The translations under genes and the position numbers were made by a program. The notes under the pieces are model-generated. The model worked only from the letters and a program-made list of their open reading frames with translations, had not been told where the DNA came from and ran no database searches. From contig NC_031797.1 in NCBI RefSeq assembly GCF_001522545.3, positions 853,507 to 917,506 on the forward strand: 64,000 bases of DNA. Reading direction: 5' to 3'. Origin of the DNA: Parus major (taxonomy: Eukaryota > Chordata > Aves > Passeriformes > Paridae). Of the stretch, positions 36,538 to 64,000 are shown one piece after another (the first letter of the stretch is position 1; every line of letters starts with the position of its first letter).

Positions 36538-36628
36538 GATCCACGCCGGGTTTCGGCGACAGCCGTGGCCACCGTGGCACCTCCCGCCCCGCGGCCGCTC
36601 CGGCGGTGACCAAGACCCGGCGTGGATC
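36538..36628. repeat. Perfect 14-bp inverted repeat after SMIM24
   Basis: The arms gatccacgccgggt (36538-36551) and acccggcgtggatc (36615-36628) are exact reverse complements around a 63-bp GC-rich loop. They begin 70 bp after the SMIM24 stop, so they could form a hairpin in the 3' UTR. Confidence 0.9.
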
Positions 36629-37099
36629 AGCCGCTCGCCGGAGCGGAGCGGGAAGGGCGGCGGCCGTTAAGGCAGCGGGGGCTCCCCGTGTTCCCCAGCC
36701 CTGGGCCGGCGGGGGATCCCAGCCCGGGGGGATGAGGACAGCCCCCTCCCCAGATGTGCTCAGTGAAGCTTTCCTCAGCCAACCCCGGCGTCAAGCGTCT
36801 TGTGTCACCGTGCTGGGGATGGGTCTGTCCGGCACCTCCGGGTGCCACTAGGGCAGGGGACAATGGCAAGTTCCAAGCCGCCAGACCTCAGCGAGCTCGG
36901 CAGGGCGAGAGCCGGTGTCCAGCCGCTGCCCGAGCAGCCCGGAGCGAGGGGTGGGCGCCGAGGGGACACGGGGGGCTGGAGAGCACCGAGGGGGGTGGGG
37001 GCCTCGCCTCCACGGCTGGCCGGAGCAGTGCTGGGCCACGGGGACCGTGGGGACCGCGGACGTGAAGCGCAGCTTCGGCCAACGCTGACCTACGGGTGA

Positions 37100-37160
37100 T
37101 GACCGTGACGTCACACCGCCGGACGATGACGTCATATATGCACGAGGCGGTGACGTCCCG
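37100..37160. promoter_or_regulatory. Triple CRE cluster between SMIM24 and NFIC
   Basis: Perfect CREs (TGACGTCA) lie at 37106-37113 and 37127-37134, with a CRE half-plus (TGACGTC) at 37151-37157, all within 52 bp. The middle site runs into tatatg. No gene start is known here: SMIM24 ends to the left and NFIC ends to the right. The surroundings are CpG-rich. Confidence 0.75.
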
Positions 37161-37487
37161 TGGCCAAGGCCTGGAAGCAGAAGAAGGGGCAGCAGCCCCC
37201 ACGTGAAGCTCGGCTGTCCCCACCCATGGCCTGTCCCCACACTCCTCTCCCTGCCGCTCCTGGGGCTGTGTCACCCTCCTCATCCGTGCCAAGAGCCACC
37301 ACGGCTGAGGGTCCCTCGGGGGTGATGGGTGCCCCCTGCCTGGCAGGACTCTGCTCTCCCCAGTGCCCCCCAGTGCCCTCCTCCTCCGCTGGGACACCCG
37401 AGTTCTCCCCGTTTGGGCGCCGTGCATCAGTTTCCCCCGGGGCAGCGAAGGAAGGGCGGAGGCGAGCTGGAGTTGAAGCATAGCTTG

Positions 37488-37493
37488 TTTAAT
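37488..37493 (-). terminator. NFIC: Candidate distal NFIC poly(A) signal ATTAAA
   Basis: On the minus strand the sequence reads tataaaaattaaacaagcta. A cleavage site 15-25 nt further on would end NFIC near 37470. Confidence 0.5.
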
Positions 37494-38224
37494 TTTTATA
37501 CATTTTTTTTTTTGTCTTTTTTTTTTTCCTTTTCATTTTTAAATTTTTTTTGTGTGTGTCAGTTTTTTCTTTTTTGTTTTTTTCTTCTTTTTTGTCTCTT
37601 TTTTCTCTTTTTTGCATAGGGGAGGGGGGGAAACAACAACAACAACAAAAAACCAATGGGGAAAAAAAAAAAACAAAACAACCAAAACCAAAGAAACAAA
37701 ACAAAAAAGAAAACCAAAAAAAAAAAACCCCAAAAATTCGTATCAGGGTCAGTAAGTGTATGTAGGCAGGAGCGGCGCTATGGGTAATGGCTGCGTACAA
37801 TGGTATAATCAAATATCGTGAAGCACCAGGGAGGCGAGCGGGGGCTCGGGGGGGTCATGCGGGGCCGGGGGGCACAGCGGGGGCACAGCGGGGGGACCCG
37901 GCCCCGGCTTGCGGCCCTGGTGCGCTCGCGGTGTGTATCGGCTGCGCAAAGCGAAAGCGAGAATCCGGCGAACGAGTAAAATATAACTGCGGGGAGGGGG
38001 CACCCCCGGCCTCCCGGGGGAGCCGAGAGCCCCCGAAAAGGCGGGCGGGGCAGCCGGCGGCGCGGAGGCACTGCGGCGGCATTTTTGGTTTGGGTAAGAG
38101 GCGCGGTCCGGCCGGCTGCAGCCTCGGCGCCTTTTTGGGGCGGTTTCTCTCCTTTTGCCGCTCTTTGCCCAGGGGTGGGATTTCCCCCCACCCCGGCTCC
38201 ACCTCCCGCCTGCCCCCGGGCATG

Positions 38225-38500
38225 GCACGGGGGATACCCAGAGCGGCACCCATGAACCGGGGCACCCGTGGGTATCGCCTGGGGCACCCAGAGGGGCTCC
38301 CGTGGGCATCACCTGGAGCATCCAAAGGAGCACCCGTGGACATCACCTGAGGCGCCCAACGGACACCCAGAGCTACCCGCAGGGGCACTGGGTGGGGCGC
38401 CCGTGGGTGTCACCTGCAGCACTCACAGTGACACCCACGGGCACCGCACAGGGGACCCGGAGGGGCACCCATCACCGGGGGCACCCATCCCAGCCGGTGG
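38225..38500. repeat. ~33-34-bp degenerate repeat in the NFIC 3' UTR
   Basis: A gcacccgtgggcatcacctg-like core begins near 38265, 38299, 38333 and 38400 (the last is two periods on), with more diverged copies on either side. Confidence 0.65.
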
Positions 38501-38654
38501 CGGGATCCCCGGGGGGGGGGCAGAAAGCAGCAAATTCTAAACTCCGAGTACAAAAACAAAACAAAACAAACAAAAAATTAAAAACAACAACAACAACAAA
38601 AAAAACCAACCAAAAAAACAACCAAAAAAAACCCCCAAAAACCCAAACCCTACC

Positions 38655-38709
38655 AAACAAGACACACACACACACATATATATATATAAAAAATATATAT
38701 ATAGATGTA

Positions 38710-38746
<37 letters not shown>

Positions 38747-38935
38747 GAGATTTTTATATATATATATTCCTTTGCGATTTAAAGTACCTTAACTGTGTGG
38801 GGCCCCGCACCCCCCACCCGGCCCTGCAGCCCCATATATATATCTATATATATATATCTATATATATCTATACCTATATATATATATATATGGAGATATA
38901 TATAGATAGACATATAGATATATATATATGTACAG
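38655..38935. repeat. Compound (CA)n/(TA)n/(TG)n microsatellites
   Basis: A (CA)n-(TA)n arm at 38660-38688 faces a (TA)n-(TG)n arm at 38690-38725, so the two can pair. Further (TA)n runs follow to 38760, and a second TATATC/TATAGA block fills 38833-38930. All lie in the NFIC 3' UTR. Confidence 0.9.
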
Positions 38936-41391
38936 GTTATTTGTTTTATTTATAGGTCACAAAGACTATTTTTAATTAATTTTTTTAAGCCGACGAGCCG
39001 GACTAAAAACCCTCTAGGAGAGACTGTAGTGCATGAAACCCCCGCGGTGATTGTCGAGCGGAGCGCCCTCGTATCCCCATCCTGCGGGGGACCCCCCCGG
39101 AGCTTCCCCAGGGATGGGGTGTCCTTCACCCCGGCTTTGCGCTCACCCCGACCCTGGCCGTCGAGGCCGACAGAAGATTAAAAAAAAAAAAAAAAANNNN
39201 NNNNNNNNNNNNNNNNNNNNNNNNNNNNNNNNNNNNNNNNNNNNNNNNNNNNNNNNNNNNNNNNNNNNNNNNNNNNNNNNNCCCCCGGGAGGGACCGGGG
39301 GGTGTTGCATATTCCCTTTGGGCAGAGCCGGGGGTGCGGCCCTGGGGGGTGTCGGGGGAGCAGTGCAAAGACCCCGAGGGCACGGGGGGCGCCCCGGCCC
39401 CGCAAGGGGAAGCCCCCGGCACGGCCCCCCAGTGCCGCCCTGTGGGCTGGGGGACGTCGTGTTGATTCTTTTTTGCCTTTTGAAATTTGGTTTAAGGTGC
39501 TTTTCTTGCCGAGGGCGGGTTTTGGGGGCTGCGGCCGCAGCCCGGCCGGACTTGCTGCCGGCCCGGGGGGTGGGGAGGCAGCAAAGAGGGGGAAGGGGAG
39601 GGCCCCGGTGGTGTCCCCGCGGGGAGAGGGGGCTCCGAGGCTTCCTCGGGGCGGGGGGACCCAGGCCCGAGGGGCGCCAGCGCCCCTCGCCCCCCCGGAG
39701 CTGGCCGAAGGGGCTGCCCCGGTGCCCCCCGCTCCCTCCCTCGGCTGTCACTGTCACCGTTTAAAAACTTTTTTTTTTTTTTTTAATATTTTTTGCTTTA
39801 AGCTGAGCCTTTTCCTACCTACCCCCCCTTTTTTTCTGTTTTTCTATTTAAAGAAAAATGTCTCTTTTTAAAAAATTTTGTCTTCTTTTTGCCCCCTCTT
39901 TTTTTTTTATTCTATTTTTCATTCCACCCCTCCCCAGCTGGACATCGCTCCCACTCCCTCCTTGCATTGTCTTTGCAGAAATCAATACTGCACCTTGCAT
40001 AAAGAAGCGTCTCCCAAGGCTCCTCCCAAGGGTCTGAGACCCTCAAACCAGCCTCAACTGTGGGCGAAACCCGGCGGGACGCCACCATCTCGTCACCCCC
40101 CACTAATACTTTTTGACACCAAAAGAAAAAACCAAAAAAAAAACAACAACAAACCAAACAACAAACAAACAAAAATTAAAAACTGTTGACGACGACGTTT
40201 CTTCATGCCCGAGCAGCAGCGATGCAGGTGCCACCCGCCCACTGGTGTCACAACCCGCGGCAGAACTCAGCCCCAGGGAGGTTGGGGGGTCTCTCCAGCC
40301 GGCGGAACTCTGGGCTTTTAAGGCAAATTCTGGGTTTTTAGGGGGTGTCGGGCCCCTGCTCGGCAGCGGGCACAGCAGGGAGGGGCGGCAAGAAGGCACC
40401 TCCTGCCATTCCCTGCTGTGCCAGCCGGACCCCCGGGGATGAAGCCGATGGGGTGGAGGGTGGGGAGAGGCTGTGACCCCCCCTGACACCAGCCCGGAGG
40501 GGGCACAGCTACATTCACACGGTTCCATTCCTGTCACGAGAGCAGCTGGGCTCAGCCCTCCTGGCCCTGCGCCCCGTTGAAAACCAATTGAAAAGTGGGG
40601 GTCCCTAAGGGGGAGGGCTGGGACTCTGTGGCCCCCCGTAAGGATCAGCCCTGCGGGTCTCCATCCCTGCTCCTCCCTGCACGGAGCCCACCACACCCCG
40701 CTCAGTCTTGCCGCGTCCCCCCCGAGCGTTCTGCGGGGTCTCTGGCCCGGGGGTCCCTGCCGCCTCCCGCCTCGCTGCCTTTGGTTGCTGGAAGCAAAAA
40801 AAAAAAAAAACAACATAAACCCCCCAAAAGGGAAGGAAAACAAAGGAAAGAGAAGCAAAGCAAAGGGGTGGCCGCCCCCCCGGCAGGCCCCCTCCATAGC
40901 TATTGCATATTCCGGTGTGTTGGCGCAGAGGATGCATCGGTATTACCAACTGGAAGACGTTTCTGAGGGGGAAAATCGGTTAAAAAAGAAGAAGAATAGA
41001 GAGAAAAAGGGACTTTTCCGGCCGAGAAGAAGCCATGCAGGAGGCGATGGGGGGGCAGTGGCCCCCGGCCCCCCCGGGCCCCCGGGAGCCCCAGGCATGC
41101 AGCGACTCCCTCGCACTGATATCGGGTCCAGTAATACTTAGGCTTCGAAGGCAAGGCACATCATGTGGTATAAAATTTCGTGCAAATTAGGAAAACATGG
41201 ATTTTTTTTCTTGTGTGTGTTTTTTTACGGCTTTTTTTTTTTTTTCTTTTATACAGATGATTTTTTTTTCCTCTTTTCTCTTTTGCTGAAGGGGAAGGTA
41301 GAGCCGGTTAATAAGAGTCTGCCATGCACAGCATCAGCCAGCCGCGGCTGGGTTGAGCCAGGTCACCAGATCCTGTTAAAGCACCATGCAG

Positions 41392-41397
41392 TTTATT
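41392..41397 (-). terminator. NFIC: Candidate proximal NFIC poly(A) signal AATAAA
   Basis: A canonical hexamer on the minus strand lies about 2.2 kb after the stop codon. A further one lies at 38945-38950. Use of these would shorten the 3' UTR and drop most of the A/T blocks. Confidence 0.4.
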
Positions 41398-43499
41398 TGT
41401 CTTTTTTTTTTTTTTTTTTTCTTTTTTTTCTTTTTTTCATGTGTTTCTTTTCTCAGATCTTTTTAAAAAAACAGGTTTCCCTCTCCGCCAAGCGCTTTTT
41501 TTGTGGTTGTTTTTTTTTTTCCTTTTTTTTTCTTTTTTTGTGTTTTTTTTCTCCTTTTCTTGTCCTTTTTGATTATTTTTCTGTCTCCCGGGATTTCCTG
41601 CGTCAGCCCTTTCCCCGGTGCCTCGTTGTGCCGTCCGGGGGGGGTGGGAAGCGGAGGGAAGCGGGGGGAAGCGGGGGCCACTGGGATGGGGGATGCGATG
41701 CCGGTGGTCCTCGGGGCGGCGCTGGGTGCCCGGGGAGGGGGCCAGGCGGGTAGCGACGGTGGCCTCGGTGGCTCCCGGCTCCTGGACATCCCACGGTGGC
41801 TTCTCTCCATCACCACCCTTCGGGTGTCCCCTGGGCCGGCGATCCTTTGGGGACCACTCTCCTCGTCTCGCTGGGGACAACAGGCACCTTCGTCCTCTTC
41901 CTCCTCCTCGCCTCGGCCGTCGCGGGGGTCCCTCTGCTCTAAGGCACTGCCACGTCCCTGCGTCCCCTTCCCGGCCACGCTGTCACCGCACGGGACGGGG
42001 ACGGCCGAGCACTTCCTCCCGTGCTGTCCCCGGCCGGGGGCTCCTCGGGAGGGCCGGGACCCCTCCCCGCCGCAGTTCAGGCACTTGACGCGGGGCCGGG
42101 GACTCCGGGGGACTTCGAGGGGCTCCGGGGGGCTGGCTATGCCCTCGCCGTCGCTCAGGCTTCTTTGCTCCATCCTTTTGTATCCAAAACAAAAAAAACA
42201 ACCAAAAACCAAAAAACCAAAAAAAAAAAAAAAAAACCAAAAAAAACCCCAAAAAAACCCAAAACCCAAAAAACCAAAACCACCAAACCCAAAAACCCCA
42301 AACCAGCCGTCCCGGCAAGCCAGTGCCGAGGACTCCACCTCCTCCTCCTCCTCTTCCTCTTCTTTTCGTGATTCTGTTTTCTTTTCTTCTTTTTCTTTTT
42401 TTTTCTTTTTTTTTTTCTTTTTTTTTTTTTGACGATTCCCTCTTAAAAGTGCATTTCCTACAAAATGTGCAACACGAGCGCACCCTCTCCTGCCTCCCAC
42501 CTGGTACCTGTCCACAGGAATGCATAGCTCAAACGCACGGACGCCCGTCCCTCCCCAGCCCCACGGATGCCCCTGGCGCGAGGACACGCCGGGGGACACC
42601 GGGACACGCGTGGGGACACACGGGGCCCGGCCCGCTGCAGCTCTGGGGGAGGAAGGCGACCAGAGAGATGGTGACCGGAGCTCCGGTGGCCTCCCGGGAA
42701 CCGTGAGGGCCGGGCTGCGACAGTCCCCGTGCCGCGTTCCCGAGGGAATCGGGGCGCCACCGCCGCTGTGATGTTTGGGGCCGTGCTGGGAGAATCCCGA
42801 CACCGTGTCCGCACGGGAACCGAGGCGCCACCGTCGACGCGACCATCTCTGGCCGTGCCCGTGGACCCTCTGTGGTGACAAGCCCCCTCCTCCTGTGCCA
42901 CCCGCTCGATCCACCGTGTCACCACGTCTCCGTGCCACCGCATAACCGCCACCGTGTCACCGCAGCGCGATGTCACCGTCCCCGAGGCGCTCGCTCAGCA
43001 CGGAGCATCACCCGCCCCGAGCGCGACCCGCTCCGCGGGGCTGCGGCAGCAGGAGAGGTTCCCCGATGCGCCCCACCCCAGCCCCGGGGCCCCCCGACAG
43101 TCTGGGGCCGGGGGGGGTCGGCGGGGGAAGTTTTGATCTTTTTTACTCACATAGAGGCAAGAACGAGAGAGTCAAAGCCGTTTGCATATTCGGCGAGCGG
43201 CCGGCGGGGCTCGGCGCCGCGACCCTACAGCCGCTCCGGGAGGCATTGCTGGCACGACTTGTGTCAGGTCTCAGCGCGGCGCCGGCCGAAGGGGTAAATA
43301 ATAGTGTTTTTTTCTTTCTTTTTTTTTTTTTTTCCTGTTTCTTTGTTTTCTGGCGCATCGCCGGGGTGGGGGGAAAGGTCCTCCTGGGATGGGTTGTTGG
43401 TTTGTTTGTTTGTTTGTTTTTTCTTTTCCATTTTAAAACAGTTTGACCCTTTTCCTTCTTCCTTTCCTTCGCTCTTTCCTTCGGGTGTGGGTTTTGCTT

Positions 43500-43522
43500 G
43501 TCGTCGTCGTCGTCGTCGTCGT
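43500..43522. repeat. (TCG)7 trinucleotide repeat
   Basis: About seven uninterrupted TCG units (CGA on the NFIC strand) lie 120-140 bp after the NFIC stop codon. Confidence 0.9.
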
Positions 43523-43642
43523 GGTGAGGCCGCGCTCTCCGTCGTCACCGCAAGGCTGGGCCTGGTGCTCGGGGACGGGGATGTTCCTCTGGGGGTGCCT
43601 AAAGCAGAGGAGAAGGGAGGCGAAGGGGCGGCACGGCGGTGG

Positions 43643-64000
<20,358 letters not shown>

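Larger units (their letters stand above)
37470..43642 (-). other. NFIC: NFIC 3' UTR (about 6.2 kb)
   Basis: The UTR runs from the TAA at 43643-43645 down to about 37470, where ATTAAA reads on the minus strand at 37488-37493. It contains T-rich blocks (plus-strand reading) at 37500-37620, 39765-39920, 41195-41580, 42360-42435 and 43310-43440. A-rich blocks lie at 37630-37730, 38550-38650, 40115-40180, 40795-40860 and 42185-42300. There is an assembly gap at 39197-39281 beside an A-tract. The extent is inferred from the lack of other genes, the known long 3' UTR of mammalian NFIC, and the terminal signal. Confidence 0.65.

Noticed and set aside
41463..42938. 491-codon Lys/Phe-rich minus-strand frame
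   Set aside because: It lies in the NFIC 3' UTR and is made of poly-A/poly-T translation and CpG-rich filler.

Overview
This is vertebrate, almost certainly bird, genomic DNA. It holds at least eighteen CR1 LINE 3' ends (the dominant bird retroposon), short GT-AG introns, GC-rich CpG-island promoters, and the gene order FZR1-DOHH-SMIM24-NFIC. That order matches human 19p13.3; from memory the bird equivalent is a small GC-rich chromosome (chicken chr28). The species cannot be told from the sequence. There are three assembly gaps: 24594-24638, 39197-39281 and 58893-59149.

Layout. (1) 1-21.5 kb, minus strand: FZR1 (CDH1), an APC/C co-activator, with all 13 coding exons (35-9639) and a CpG-island first exon near 21.33-21.5 kb. 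My splice model gives 493 residues, the same length as human, with every junction in phase. Its introns are full of CR1 fragments. (2) 21.5-28 kb, plus strand: a CpG-island promoter region with a 34-bp minisatellite, then a two-exon gene (24568-27031) for an intact PIF/Harbinger-type DDE nuclease that looks domesticated. (3) 28.1-31.6 kb, plus strand: DOHH, the HEAT-repeat iron enzyme that completes hypusine on eIF5A, with a non-coding first exon that carries a short uORF. (4) 33.46-34.2 kb, plus: a 149-residue single-pass membrane protein, possibly SMIM44. (5) 35.4-36.5 kb, plus: SMIM24, a small membrane protein of the MAP17 (PDZK1IP1) family with a C-terminal PDZ ligand. (6) 37.47 kb to beyond the window end, minus: NFIC, with a roughly 6-kb 3' UTR made of alternating T-rich and A-rich blocks and nine small 3' coding exons (43643-52588). 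A 9.9-kb CpG-rich intron follows, then the DNA-binding-domain exon (62509-63040). Its first coding exon (about ten residues) is not seen and probably lies beyond 64 kb.

FZR1 and the Harbinger-derived gene diverge from neighbouring CpG islands; SMIM24 and NFIC converge. The genes are not one pathway: cell-cycle proteolysis (FZR1), translation-factor modification (DOHH), membrane adaptors (SMIM24 and the 149-aa protein) and transcription (NFIC). The most unusual items are the intact domesticated transposase, an orphan triple-CRE cluster between SMIM24 and NFIC, TATA boxes inside NFIC intron 2 downstream of the DNA-binding exon, and an intronic minisatellite kept open in the NFIC reading frame.
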